Origin: Gardnerella swidsinskii
Lineage (GTDB): Bacteria > Actinomycetota > Actinomycetes > Actinomycetales > Bifidobacteriaceae
Direction of reading: 5' to 3'
Assembly (NCBI RefSeq): GCF_003397705.1
Contig: NZ_QJVB01000001.1
Span: 248,001-312,000 of the forward strand
DNA: 64,000 nt
Shown here: positions 45,561-54,015 of the stretch, piece after piece
How positions within the stretch are numbered: position 1 is the stretch's first letter
Layout of the letters: every line of letters starts with the position of its first letter
Made by a program: the position numbers and the translations under genes
The notes under the pieces: model-generated
Told to the model about the DNA's origin: nothing
The model's input: the letters and a program-made list of their open reading frames with translations, nothing else
The model's database searches: none

Positions 45561-46010
45561 CGATTTCGAAGCTTCATTTTGTTAAGTTGACGATTTTAGC
45601 TTAACTTTTCAAAACCCAATTTGAGTATGTTGGATAGCCTAGTATGTAGGCGCACTGCGCGCGATAATCCGACCAAAATTTTACGGTGTTGTAAAGGAAC
45701 TGCCGTTTTTTGTCGGTTTTACGATCTTTTCTCTACGCGCGTGTAAAGTTTCTGCCGCGTGCGACACGCGAGAAGCAGGTTGTTGGCGTGTCGCACAAGA
45801 GTGGCTATATTGCAACGGTTTTGCGGCTGGTTGGGGGAGTATTCAAGAGTTTCCTGAGAGTTTTCTGGGAAAAATCTTTAAAAACCTTGAAATTGACATT
45901 TTTACGAAAAATAATGCGTAATACTGTATTTTTTACTTTTAAAAATAGTTTGACTGAAATATTTTCATAAAAATATGAATGTTTTTTATTAATGAGTTGT
46001 GTGTCTGCTC
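45561..46010. other. Gene-free region with repeat copy B
   Basis: About 450 bases without a credible gene. It holds copy B of the dispersed repeat, a weak GTTAAG/CTTAAC inversion after the ATPase, and a long AT-rich tract. A nominal frame at 45710-45970 lacks a start signal and overlaps the repeat. The end contains the promoter described at 46011. Confidence 0.6.
45665..45790. repeat. Dispersed intergenic repeat, copy B
   Basis: This copy contains ATCCGACCAAAA (45667-45678, shared with copy C), the exact 16-mer GTAAAGTTTCTGCCGC (45743-45758, shared with A and C) and TTGTTGGCGTG (45780-45790, shared with A). Between the last two are GTGCGACACGC and a near-inverse GCGTGTCGCAC after TTGTTG, forming an extra stem. 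Confidence 0.65.
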
Positions 46011-46041
46011 TTGACTTTTTCGAACGGGGGGGGGGTATGTT
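46011..46041 (+). promoter_or_regulatory. Promoter with G10 tract in the spacer (candidate phase-variable)
   Basis: TTGACT (46011-46016) and TATGTT (46036-46041) flank a 19-bp spacer that ends in ten consecutive G (46026-46035). Loss of two G would give the optimal 17-bp spacing. Homopolymer slippage in such spacers switches surface-protein genes in Neisseria. The start codon is 116 bases downstream. Confidence 0.55.
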
Positions 46042-46156
46042 AATAGCAAACGTCGGTCAATCCTAGTTTGACAGGCGTGTGTGGCTCCGGTTGGGGTTAC
46101 ACAGCAAATTTTTCTTCGTGTACCTAGCATGAAGGAGAAGAAGAAAGGAAAATATT

Positions 46157-46735
46157 ATGTTGAATAAGAAGGCTATCGCCGCATTCGCTGCTGGCGCAAC
46201 TTTGCTTTCCGGTCTCGCTTTCGCGGCTCCAGCTTTCGCTGAGGGTACCGGTGATCAGACTACTCCAAAGGCTGATCAGACTACTCCAAAGACTGATCAG
46301 GGTAAGAAGGCTGATCAGGGTAAGAAGGCTGATCAGGGTAAGAAGGATGATCAGAGTAAGAAGGATGATAATTGGCTCTATGAGACTGAGGACTCTCAAG
46401 CTCTTGCTGATCGTTTGAATGCTGAGAAGGCTGCTAAGATTGCGGCTGACGAGAAAGATAAGTATGAGCATACTCCATTTGGCAATATGGACACGGATTA
46501 CAAGAAGTGTGTGAAGCTTTACGGTAAGGATTCTCTCGAGTGCAAGGCTGTCGCTGACTACCTCAAGCGTCATGGTCAGAAGGTTGATGACAAGGCTAAC
46601 GACAAGAAGGATGACAAGAAGTCTGATAAGAAGGCTGCTCCATTGGCTAAGACCGGTGCTGCTGTAGCTTTGGCTGCTGTTGCTGCTTCTGTGCTTGCTG
46701 GTATGGGTGCTGCTCTTCGCAAGATCCGTCACTAA
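46157..46735 (+). CDS. Sortase-anchored, repeat-bearing surface protein
   Basis: This 192-residue protein has a signal peptide (~1-31, cleavage after AFA), a Gln/Lys/Asp repeat region (~33-70; ADQTTPK twice, then ADQGKK-type units), a charged helical middle, and a cell-wall sorting signal: LAKTG (near residue 162), a hydrophobic stretch and the basic end RKIRH. LAXTG signals are used by class E sortases in actinobacteria. GAAAGGAAAA precedes the ATG. Function is unknown; the highly charged small size suggests a coat or adhesin-like role. Expression may be phase-variable through the G10 tract. Confidence 0.8.
   Translation: MLNKKAIAAFAAGATLLSGLAFAAPAFAEGTGDQTTPKADQTTPKTDQGKKADQGKKADQGKKDDQSKKDDNWLYETEDSQALADRLNAEKAAKIAADEKDKYEHTPFGNMDTDYKKCVKLYGKDSLECKAVADYLKRHGQKVDDKANDKKDDKKSDKKAAPLAKTGAAVALAAVAASVLAGMGAALRKIRH
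46253..46366 (+). repeat. In-frame tandem repeats in the surface-protein gene
   Basis: Six units each begin GATCAG: two of 21 bases (46253-46294) and four of 18 bases (46295-46366). Unit lengths are multiples of three, so copy-number change would alter protein length without frameshift. Confidence 0.85.
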
Positions 46736-46812
46736 GCTGAAATCTGATTCAGTGATGAATCATTTGGGCTTTAGCTTATTGGTTGATCGTTGAGTCGGTT
46801 TTTCTGTGAATT

Positions 46813-46857
46813 ACTTAGTCTAGTGTGCTGAAAGGTGCGCTAGACTAAGTGCTTTTG
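46813..46857 (+). terminator. Terminator after the surface-protein gene
   Basis: A 16-bp stem with some wobble pairs (ACTTAGTCTAG.../...CTAGACTAAGT) around TGAAAG is followed by GCTTTTG. Confidence 0.75.
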
Positions 46858-47288
46858 TAAAAAATTTTGTGCTCTGCACGCTGTGTAGATCTTTTAGTTT
46901 TATACAGCAATTAATTGGTTTGCGTTTGCTTGTTGATATGGTTTGCCAAATTTCCTTTTTTACTATTGATTCAGGCTTCGTTAACCGATTAATGCTGAGC
47001 ACTTTGCGTTGTTGCTTTCCGCTAGGGACGGTTGGTAATATCGCAAGTTTCGAGGCTCGGAAGTTTCTTCCGAGCCTTTTGTTATTTCCATTTGCATAAA
47101 GATTTTAAAAATTATTGCAAATAAAATTCTTTGCAAAAGTTCTAGTAAAATTCCTTATAAATTTTCTTGTAAAATCTTCAAATATGAATATGTGATATTT
47201 TTATGCTTAAAATCAACAAATACTAGCGCAATATACACAAAGCATGACACAATAGTAAGTAGTGTGTTTTTTGAAGGGAGCAGATCAC
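46858..47288. other. Gene-free region containing an orphan terminator
   Basis: About 430 bases lack a convincing gene. A nominal 76-codon frame at 46869-47099 has Cys/Phe-rich, unprotein-like content and runs through the terminator at 47053. The downstream half (47100-47280) is very AT-rich and should hold the promoter of the FHA operon. Confidence 0.5.
47053..47083 (+). terminator. Orphan terminator
   Basis: AGGCTCGGAAG pairs perfectly with CTTCCGAGCCT around TTT, followed by TTTGTT. The surface-protein gene already has its own terminator 200 bases earlier, so this may end a short untranslated RNA starting around 46950. Confidence 0.6.
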
Positions 47289-48620
47289 GTGAGTGAGCGA
47301 CAAACCGTGCAGCGCTGGATGATTACAGTTGGTGGTGTCGAGCAGGCACGTGTGGGTGCAGGTCAGTCTGTAGAGATTGGTCGAAAGCCTATACGCCCGT
47401 TGCGTGAAGATGGTTTCGCGCGCGTCGACATAGTGGATAATAAACGTTCTATGTCAAAGAGGCATGCGCTGCTAATTGTAGACATGCGAGGCGTGGCAAC
47501 AATACGAGATTTGCATTCAACTAACGGTACATATTTAGTCAGCGCAAATGGTGATTTGCTGCGTCTAGAGCCTGATGTTGATTTTCAGCTTCCAGATAAC
47601 TTAATGCGCATGCAATTCGGTGATGTTCCTGTTGATTTTGTGCGTGTAGAAGAAGAATCTGCTGAAGTTGAAAAAGATAACGCAGTGCGTAATCTGTTCT
47701 CTTATGCTACAGATGAATCGCATGATGAGCCTGCAGCTTCAGATTTATCAGTAGATCAAATTCTTGATTTGCGCGCTGGTGAGCCAACAGGTGTTTTCCA
47801 TGCTCAATCAGTTTCGCATCCTGGATTGTCTTGGAAACAAGGCATGCAGAATCATACTCAGCTCAATGATGATTCGCAAACAGATGTTGCTCCAATCAAT
47901 CATGATGTAACTTTGCCTGTTATGCGAGAACAGCAGGAGGCTCCTGTAGAGCCGCGTAATTTATTTGCAGATGCGCAAGCGATTCAGCAAGAAAGTTCAA
48001 CTAAAGAAGAACCTTCGCAACAAGATTCTGTGATTTCTTCGGTTTCTGCAGTTGATCAAGCTGATTCAGTTGCTCAGGTTTCTCCGGTTACGCCAGTTAA
48101 TCCGGAAACAAATGTATTGCAAAACGAAAGTTCTCAAGAATTTCTAGTATCTCCATTAAATTCAACTGAAACTTTTGCTGAAAATATTGCCAATACTTCA
48201 GCTTTTAATGGTGCAAATACAGGTTCTAATAATCTCGATATTAACAGTTTTGGCTCTACGAATCTCGGTACTACAAATCTCGACTCTAATAATCTCGATA
48301 TTAACAATTCTGATGCGGAGTACACACCTGCATTTGAGCCAGGCTCCGTATTTGAAAAAGTATCAAAAGGCGAATTTGACTCTCAAGAAAATGTAGTGGA
48401 AGCCGGCGGATTTACGTCAAAAGAAGCTGAAGAAAGTAGTGATTTTTCAAAGCAATTTGAGATGGCGCAATATTCGCAGTTGCTTCCGTTTTTGGCTGCA
48501 AACACTGGGTTATATGATGACTTATACGCGTGGCTCGCAGCTCAAGGTAATTCTGAAGTAGATGCTGCACTAGCTAGAAACAGCGGTTATAGTGCATATC
48601 GCAAAGCTATTGAACAGTAA
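47289..48620 (+). CDS. FHA-domain protein
   Basis: The 443-residue protein starts with a forkhead-associated phosphothreonine-binding domain (~20-105): GRKP (Gly31-Arg32), SKRH (Ser56-His59) and TNGT (Asn79-Gly80) are all conserved, so binding is expected. The rest is long, acidic and disordered, with a short Asn-Leu-Asp repeat block (~315-345, NNLDINSFGSTNLGTTNLDS) and a C-terminal helical part (QLLPFLAANTGLYDDLYAWLAAQGNSEVDAALARN in pieces). GTG at 47289 follows GGGAG. It heads an operon with the helicase-like protein. The kinase at 19063 is a possible phosphate source, by inference. Confidence 0.88.
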   Translation: MSERQTVQRWMITVGGVEQARVGAGQSVEIGRKPIRPLREDGFARVDIVDNKRSMSKRHALLIVDMRGVATIRDLHSTNGTYLVSANGDLLRLEPDVDFQLPDNLMRMQFGDVPVDFVRVEEESAEVEKDNAVRNLFSYATDESHDEPAASDLSVDQILDLRAGEPTGVFHAQSVSHPGLSWKQGMQNHTQLNDDSQTDVAPINHDVTLPVMREQQEAPVEPRNLFADAQAIQQESSTKEEPSQQDSVISSVSAVDQADSVAQVSPVTPVNPETNVLQNESSQEFLVSPLNSTETFAENIANTSAFNGANTGSNNLDINSFGSTNLGTTNLDSNNLDINNSDAEYTPAFEPGSVFEKVSKGEFDSQENVVEAGGFTSKEAEESSDFSKQFEMAQYSQLLPFLAANTGLYDDLYAWLAAQGNSEVDAALARNSGYSAYRKAIEQ

Positions 48621-48637
48621 GCAAGTAGGGTGGGAAT

Positions 48638-51600
48638 ATGAGTGATACAAACAACGTGGAGCAGGATTCGTCAGAGCAAGTTTTTACTGATACAGTAGTT
48701 GAAAATACTACGTCAGAAGATGATTCTTTAGAAAAATCTGGCTCTAACAATACCAACAGCGCTCGTACTAACGCTTTACAACATATAGTTGGGTGGAAGC
48801 AGCAATATCAGGCTCAGCTATCTCCTTCTCCACTAGAAGATATAACGCAACTTGCTGCACAATTAGAGTTGACGCATGCTCATCCTTCCGGAATTGCGCA
48901 ACTTTTTGCAAGCGGAAAAGTAACATTAAAATCTTTATTCCGAGACGCTGGAATGTTGCGGGCTGCTGGGCGAAGGCTAGATCGAGTTTTTGAAGATAGA
49001 GACGCAAAAGCACACGAAAGTGGCGTTTCCGAACTTTCTTTAATAGTTGGTGTTGCATCGTGGAATGGCAACCATGTGCCTGTTCTTACGTATCCTGTGA
49101 AAGTTGTTCGTGACACTAATCAAGATGAGACCTCCGCCACTATTTATTTCTCTGGAAGTGTTGGGCTGAACAATTCGCTTGTGTCGCGTTTAAGTGAGCG
49201 TGGTGTTCAACTTAGGGAAGATGTTTTATTCGACGGATCTCAATATGAAAGTGGAACGCCAGAAACTTCTGTAGTGTTTGATGCTATTTGTAAGCAAGCT
49301 CGCTCAGCTTTTACAGATTTTGATATTGAGCGCGATATTATACTTGGCTGCTTTACAGATGCTGGTTCGCGTTTTGTAGCAGAAAGTGAACAAATTATTA
49401 ACGCTTTGCAATCTGGCAATGTTGGAAATGCGATGATTGACGCTATGGCTGGCGATGATCGAGCTATTCATAAGCTTCAGTCTGCAAATAAGCTAGAATA
49501 TAGTCCTTTCGACGCAGATCCTCATAGCGAATGCGAAGTTGGTGAAGTAGATAACGTTGTGCGTTATGCAGCGGAGCTTGTTGCTTCTGGAAATTCTCTG
49601 TTCGTGGATATTGATTCGGGCTCAGATTCAGCTGCGATTGCTGCTGCGATTGCTTCTCGTTCTGTGATTGCAGGACATTCTGTGTTGTATGTGCCTAATG
49701 TTGTTGAGCAGCAGAGGCGTTTCCGTTACACGTTGAATACGCATGAAATTTCCTCATTAGCATTAGACGTTGCGGATGGTCATATTGCTAAGCATGTCGA
49801 TGCGCAGTTGATTGCAGCAGTTGGTGCTAGACATAGTATTGCGACTTCACGATTTGAGCAGGTTGCAGATGAGTTGGTTGGAGTGCGTTCTCGCCTTACT
49901 CGTTATTTAGGCGATCTTCATGGTATCAACGAAACTTGGGGAGTATCTGCATATCAAACAATCCAGAATCTTGCAGCAATTGCAATGTTTCCAACCCATC
50001 CGTCTACGCATGTGCGTTTAGATGTTTCTGCAGCGCACGCCATGACCGGTCATATTGAAGAGTGGTCGAAAAAATTCCACCAAGCCGATGAGCTTGGAGA
50101 GTTTAGGATAAATCCTGAAGATACTCCTTGGTTTGGCGCGTCGATATTTGACGAAAATGAAGCTATATCTGTATATCAGCGTGTTGTAGACGTGCTTCTT
50201 AAGCTTCTTCCAGCAACTCGAGAACAAGTTAAAAGCACTGTGCAAAGCTGTGGTTTCCCTGTGCCAACAACAGCTCGTGAGTGGAGTCGTCAAGTTACAG
50301 TTCTCAAAAATTTGCGACGTGTACTTGACGTATTCCAGCCTGAAATTTTTGAGCGCGATTTAGATGCAATGATTGAAGCGAGTAAGCCGAAAGTTCAGCG
50401 TAAAGCCGAAGGCACAATTATGGGCTTCTGGGAACGTAGACATCATGTTCGAGAAGCGCGCAGCTTGCTAAGAGTTGGAGCTAAAGTCGATGATTTGCAT
50501 GAGGCATTAAAGATTGTTGCGCAGCAAGCAGCTCAGTGGCGTACTTTCGTGCCTCACGGCGGATGGCCTGTTTTGCCGCCAAAATTGGATGATATTGTAA
50601 ATACTCAAGAATTATTAGCAAGGCATTTAGTTGCTCTTGATGCAGTGTTAGCAACAACTCTTAAGGGCGCAGATCTTGAAAATATTGAATTTGCGCAGCT
50701 TGAAGCTCGTTTGCAAGATTTGCATGACGACAGAGCATCTCTAGATACTCTCCCTGGTCGTTGCAATTTGGAGCGTGAGTTCAGCAAAGCGGGCTTATCT
50801 GATTTAGTTAGCGATTTGCGTCGTCGCAACGTTACAGGTAATGCAATTGACGGTGAATTGCAATTGGCTTGGTGGACTACTGTTTTTGAAGATATCGTTA
50901 ATTCTTCTGCAATTATTTCTCACCAAGATGGCTCCGCAATGCAAGATGTCTCTGATCGATTCGTGCAAGTTGATACAGAACATGTGCGTTCAATCGGTCC
51001 AATGGTTCAGCAAGAAGCTATGAGGCATTTGTGCGATTTATTGTTCTCGCACACGCAAGAAGCTAATCAGTTACATACTATGCTTGCAGGAAACCGTTCT
51101 GGAATTACTTTTAATAAATTATTGCGCAATTATGCGGAACTTGTGTTGGCTGCGAAACCAATACTTGTAGCTATGCCATCTACTCTTACTATGATGACTC
51201 CGTTGAGACCTATTGCAGATACTGTAATAATTGATTCAGCATCTCATATATCAAATATTGAGTTGCTATCTATTTTGTCTCGTGCTCGTCAAGTAGTAGT
51301 TTTAGCGCATAAGCAAACAGTAAGTTCTGAAAGTTTGCGTTCGCTTATTTCATTACTACCATCTGTAACAGTAGTTTCTAGAGCAACAAGGCGCTCGCTT
51401 CGTTTAGCGCGATTCTTGGAAGAACATGGTTACGGAAAGTTGCGTCATGACGTTCCTGTTGAACGTTTGCAAGGTAAAGTTCGTTTGCATCAAATTGAAG
51501 CAACTGGAGTTCCAGTAATGTCTTCTGGGCTTATTGAAAGCAGCCAGCGTGAAATTGATGAAGTAGTTGAGCTTATTCGTCAGCGTGCGAATACGTTTAC

Positions 51601-52396
51601 GGTTGTTCCTTCAAGCTATGTGCTTGTCGTAGTTACGTTGACAAACGTGTTCCGCAGTCGTTTAGGAGCAGAGTTGAAGTCTTTGTCTATTAAAGACGAA
51701 AACATGGCTAGATTCTTGCGACATGTGAGACTTTTGGGCGTTAATGAAGCTTCTGGAGCAATAGCAACAGATGTAATTATGTCGCTTTGCTATGCAAAAA
51801 CATCTCATGGCAGACTTCTTCAGCAGTTTGGATTGCTTGAAGAAGAAGGTGGAAGCAGTATGCTTCTTGACGCTTTGGCTCTAGCTCGTCGTCATCTAGA
51901 TATTGTTAGTGCGTTTACATCTAAAGATATGGAAGATGAGCGTTTGCACCAAGATGGTCCAAAGCTTTTGAAGAACCTTTTGCAATGGGCTGAGAAGTTA
52001 AGTGATAAGCCGCTTCGTCCAGAAGATGCCAACGATGTTGAAGCGCAAATTGCTGCAGAAGCTGCACAAAGAAATGTGCTATTTACTGATTTAGCTGAGC
52101 GTATTCGCTCGCGTGGATTAAAAGTTGCAGTCAACTATGGCTTCGATAATGGCGTTAGAATTCCTCTAGTAGTTGGACTTGCGGACAAGTCATTTGCTGT
52201 TGCTGTGCTTACGGATGATGCGCAATTTATGAGCGTGCAATCAACTCGTGAACGTCATCGCATGATTATTCAGGATTTGGAATCCTTGGGCTGGTCAGTT
52301 ATGACAGTGTGGAGCGTTGGAGCTTTTGTCAATCCTGAAAAAGAGGTTGACCGTGTTGTTTCTCGTCTCGGGGAATTGTATGGTGACAACGAATGA
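48638..52396 (+). CDS. Helicase/nuclease-like protein with degraded ATPase motifs
   Basis: This 1252-residue protein has the layout of SF1 helicases fused to a C-terminal restriction-endonuclease-like domain. The motifs are eroded: the Walker A position reads DIDSGSDSAA (~324) rather than GxGKT, the Walker B DEAS box reads IIDSASHIS (~863), and the usual GDxxQ motif reads LAHKQ. The C-terminal ~110 residues (LAERIRSRGLKVAVNYGF, VVGLADKSFAVAVLTDD, RHRMIIQDLESLGWSVMTVWS) match Vsr/DUF559-type nuclease folds found at the end of DUF4011 helicases. The N-terminus is acidic and disordered. The stop overlaps the next gene (ATGA). ATP hydrolysis is unlikely; a structural role is possible. Confidence 0.7.
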   Translation: MSDTNNVEQDSSEQVFTDTVVENTTSEDDSLEKSGSNNTNSARTNALQHIVGWKQQYQAQLSPSPLEDITQLAAQLELTHAHPSGIAQLFASGKVTLKSLFRDAGMLRAAGRRLDRVFEDRDAKAHESGVSELSLIVGVASWNGNHVPVLTYPVKVVRDTNQDETSATIYFSGSVGLNNSLVSRLSERGVQLREDVLFDGSQYESGTPETSVVFDAICKQARSAFTDFDIERDIILGCFTDAGSRFVAESEQIINALQSGNVGNAMIDAMAGDDRAIHKLQSANKLEYSPFDADPHSECEVGEVDNVVRYAAELVASGNSLFVDIDSGSDSAAIAAAIASRSVIAGHSVLYVPNVVEQQRRFRYTLNTHEISSLALDVADGHIAKHVDAQLIAAVGARHSIATSRFEQVADELVGVRSRLTRYLGDLHGINETWGVSAYQTIQNLAAIAMFPTHPSTHVRLDVSAAHAMTGHIEEWSKKFHQADELGEFRINPEDTPWFGASIFDENEAISVYQRVVDVLLKLLPATREQVKSTVQSCGFPVPTTAREWSRQVTVLKNLRRVLDVFQPEIFERDLDAMIEASKPKVQRKAEGTIMGFWERRHHVREARSLLRVGAKVDDLHEALKIVAQQAAQWRTFVPHGGWPVLPPKLDDIVNTQELLARHLVALDAVLATTLKGADLENIEFAQLEARLQDLHDDRASLDTLPGRCNLEREFSKAGLSDLVSDLRRRNVTGNAIDGELQLAWWTTVFEDIVNSSAIISHQDGSAMQDVSDRFVQVDTEHVRSIGPMVQQEAMRHLCDLLFSHTQEANQLHTMLAGNRSGITFNKLLRNYAELVLAAKPILVAMPSTLTMMTPLRPIADTVIIDSASHISNIELLSILSRARQVVVLAHKQTVSSESLRSLISLLPSVTVVSRATRRSLRLARFLEEHGYGKLRHDVPVERLQGKVRLHQIEATGVPVMSSGLIESSQREIDEVVELIRQRANTFTVVPSSYVLVVVTLTNVFRSRLGAELKSLSIKDENMARFLRHVRLLGVNEASGAIATDVIMSLCYAKTSHGRLLQQFGLLEEEGGSSMLLDALALARRHLDIVSAFTSKDMEDERLHQDGPKLLKNLLQWAEKLSDKPLRPEDANDVEAQIAAEAAQRNVLFTDLAERIRSRGLKVAVNYGFDNGVRIPLVVGLADKSFAVAVLTDDAQFMSVQSTRERHRMIIQDLESLGWSVMTVWSVGAFVNPEKEVDRVVSRLGELYGDNE

Positions 52397-52596
52397 GTAA
52401 ATACGATCCCAATAGAAGATCTCCCCGCAGGTCAGTTAGGGTTGTTCGTGAAGGCTCGGAGCTTTTTGATGCAGATGGCGTTAAACTCGAGCCTTCTGAC
52501 GAGCTTACTTTGCAACAGCGTAATCAAGACGACGATAATCGTATTTTAAGCGAATTGCCGCCTCACTGGGCGGTGTTTTCCGAGCGTATTAGTTGA
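52393..52596 (+). CDS. Small hypothetical protein of the FHA operon
   Basis: This 67-residue protein overlaps the preceding gene by four bases (ATGA), which supports coupled translation. It begins with a basic stretch (MSKYDPNRRSPRRSVRVVREG) and continues acidic (DGVKLEPSDELTLQQRNQDDDNRILSELPPHWAVF). No family is recognised and no membrane or signal segment is present. The gene may encode an accessory subunit of the helicase-like protein. Confidence 0.75.
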   Translation: MSKYDPNRRSPRRSVRVVREGSELFDADGVKLEPSDELTLQQRNQDDDNRILSELPPHWAVFSERIS

Positions 52597-52727
52597 GCTT
52601 GAAATACGCGAGAAGTAGCAGAATGATTTATTCTTGTTGCTGCTTGTTGCTGACTGGTCATTATCGCTAATTGCTAATAATTACCGCTGATTTCTACTAA
52701 TCGTGTACGTATTCCATGACGGCAATC

Positions 52728-53510
52728 TCATTGTGACAATTTCATGGCAACAATTGCCAAAGAGGGGTTTGCAGACTGAGCTTGTAATAATCGCAACGCA
52801 TCTGCAGCAGGCATAGCAAGAGTGGTAGTATTTTGCTGATTTTGTGAAACTTGGGTGCTTTGAGTTATTTGCATTACCGTAACATTATGAACTACGCTAA
52901 CATAGCGTTCGTCAATTTCTGCAATATTGTTTTCTTCAATATCGTGGTTTTTGTTTTTATCGTTATTTTCTATAGTGCTGCTTTTAGATTTTTCGTTGTT
53001 GTGACTTTCTGCATTTTTAGAGTTAGAAATTTCTTCATCTTGTACCGGCTTGCTAAAAGCTAGATCAATTTTTTCGCCAGGAAGCAGTGTGTGATCTGCA
53101 CTAGCTAAATGAATGGTAATAGAAGTGAATCCTTCTGGAATGCGCGGAATTTTACTCAATAGTGTTTGCAAAATTGGCATGCCTTTACGTATTTCGCATG
53201 TTGCAATAATAGAAGCATTCGCGCTTATATTATTAGATAGCGCTTGATTAAATACTTTATGTTTAGGCACTCGAACGTATGCAATATCGTTTACGCTAAC
53301 GCGTGAACCTTTCTGAATATTGTGTTTAGCTACTGCTATAACTTGAGTTTCTTGTGAGTCAATAATAGTTGACACAACGAGTAAAGCCATCATTCCAGCA
53401 CATAGCACAATAATGATTTTCCGCACGAAAGCGCGTTGCCTTCGCTGCAATAACGCACTATTTTTTGCGTTATTTTGAGATTTAAATAAAGAAAAATTTA
53501 TGCTCATACC
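52728..53510 (-). CDS. SAF-domain protein (CpaB/RcpC-like)
   Basis: The 260-residue product has a membrane segment (~36-56, KIIIVLCAGMMALLVVSTII) followed by a SAF domain (VIAVAKHNIQKGSRVSVNDIAYVRVP ... RKGMPILQTLLSKIP in pieces), the arrangement of CpaB/RcpC, a periplasmic or external component of Flp/Tad pilus machines. A second part resembles the CpaB C-terminal domain (HLASADHTLLPGEKIDLAF, VHNVTVMQ), interrupted by an Asn/Lys/Glu-rich insertion (~170-210). No other tad gene is adjacent. I chose the ATG at 53510; an upstream TTG at 53582 is possible but lacks a ribosome binding site. Confidence 0.7.
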   Translation of the reverse strand, partial: GMSINFSLFKSQNNAKNSALLQRRQRAFVRKIIIVLCAGMMALLVVSTIIDSQETQVIAVAKHNIQKGSRVSVNDIAYVRVPKHKVFNQALSNNISANASIIATCEIRKGMPILQTLLSKIPRIPEGFTSITIHLASADHTLLPGEKIDLAFSKPVQDEEISNSKNAESHNNEKSKSSTIENNDKNKNHDIEENNIAEIDERYVSVVHNVTVMQITQSTQVSQNQQNTTTLAMPAADALRLLQAQSANPSLAIVAMKLSQ

Positions 53511-53619
53511 TGCATTTTGAAATATAAAAAATGCAAGAGCAAGAAAAATTGCGCGCTGTGGATAAAACCTATTAGCGCGCAATATTTAAACAATAATTAA
53601 TATTTATAATTTTACAAAA

Positions 53620-53796
53620 TCATTTATCGGTTCGATAAAAGCCTTTGCCTTTAAAGTTGATTGGAGGAGCAGAGTACACTTTGTGCACTGCATCTTTTCC
53701 GCACTGAGGGCAAATGGTAATAGGGTCATCTGAAAATGATTGATGTTCTGAAAAATCGTATCCGCATTGCTTGCAACGATAATGATAAGTAGGCAA
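53620..53796 (-). CDS. FmdB-family zinc-ribbon protein
   Basis: This 58-residue protein starts at a TTG with a strong GGAGGGACTT upstream on the minus strand. It reads (M)PTYHYRCKQCGYDFSEHQ, then CPQCG, then VYSAPPINFKGKGFYRTD: the CxxC...CxxC single zinc ribbon of the FmdB regulatory family, with the characteristic F-K-G-x-G-F-Y ending. The biochemical role of this widespread family is unknown. It lies upstream of, and on the same strand as, the CpaB-like gene, separated by about 110 bases. Confidence 0.85.
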   Translation of the reverse strand: MPTYHYRCKQCGYDFSEHQSFSDDPITICPQCGKDAVHKVYSAPPINFKGKGFYRTDK

Positions 53797-53929
53797 AAGT
53801 CCCTCCGAAGTTACACGAGCACATAAGTAGCAGCTTACTGTTCCTTCACATATCCTAGTACATACTATGACAGTTATTATAGGTGTTAAATTTGCTTAGT
53901 GAATGATTGCGGCACAGCATATTGTGTGA

Positions 53930-53972
53930 TGTCGCGCGCAATAATCCCACATTTTGGCGACACGCCGAAATG
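53930..53972. repeat. Intergenic palindrome related to the dispersed repeat
   Basis: CGCGCGCAATAATCCCAC resembles the CGCGCGATAATCCGAC start of copy B, and is followed by CATTTTGGCG-ACA-CGCCGAAATG, a near-perfect hairpin. The GACACGCCG core recurs in intergenic DNA near 15330, 56970 and, imperfectly, 36668. Confidence 0.4.
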
Positions 53973-54002
53973 TTTATGTTGCTACACATCCTATGACTTC
54001 TT

Positions 54003-54008
54003 TATATT
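54003..54008 (+). promoter_or_regulatory. -10 TATATT, predicted leaderless start
   Basis: TATATT ends 7 bases before the ATG at 54016. This supports 54016 over the in-frame ATG at 53899. Confidence 0.5.
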
Positions 54009-54015
54009 AATACTT

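Noticed and set aside
45710-45970. Plus-strand frame of 86 codons
   Set aside because: It overlaps repeat copy B, lacks a start signal and has unprotein-like composition.
46869-47099. Plus-strand frame of 76 codons
   Set aside because: It runs through the orphan terminator hairpin and has no ribosome binding site; a noncoding transcript is more likely.
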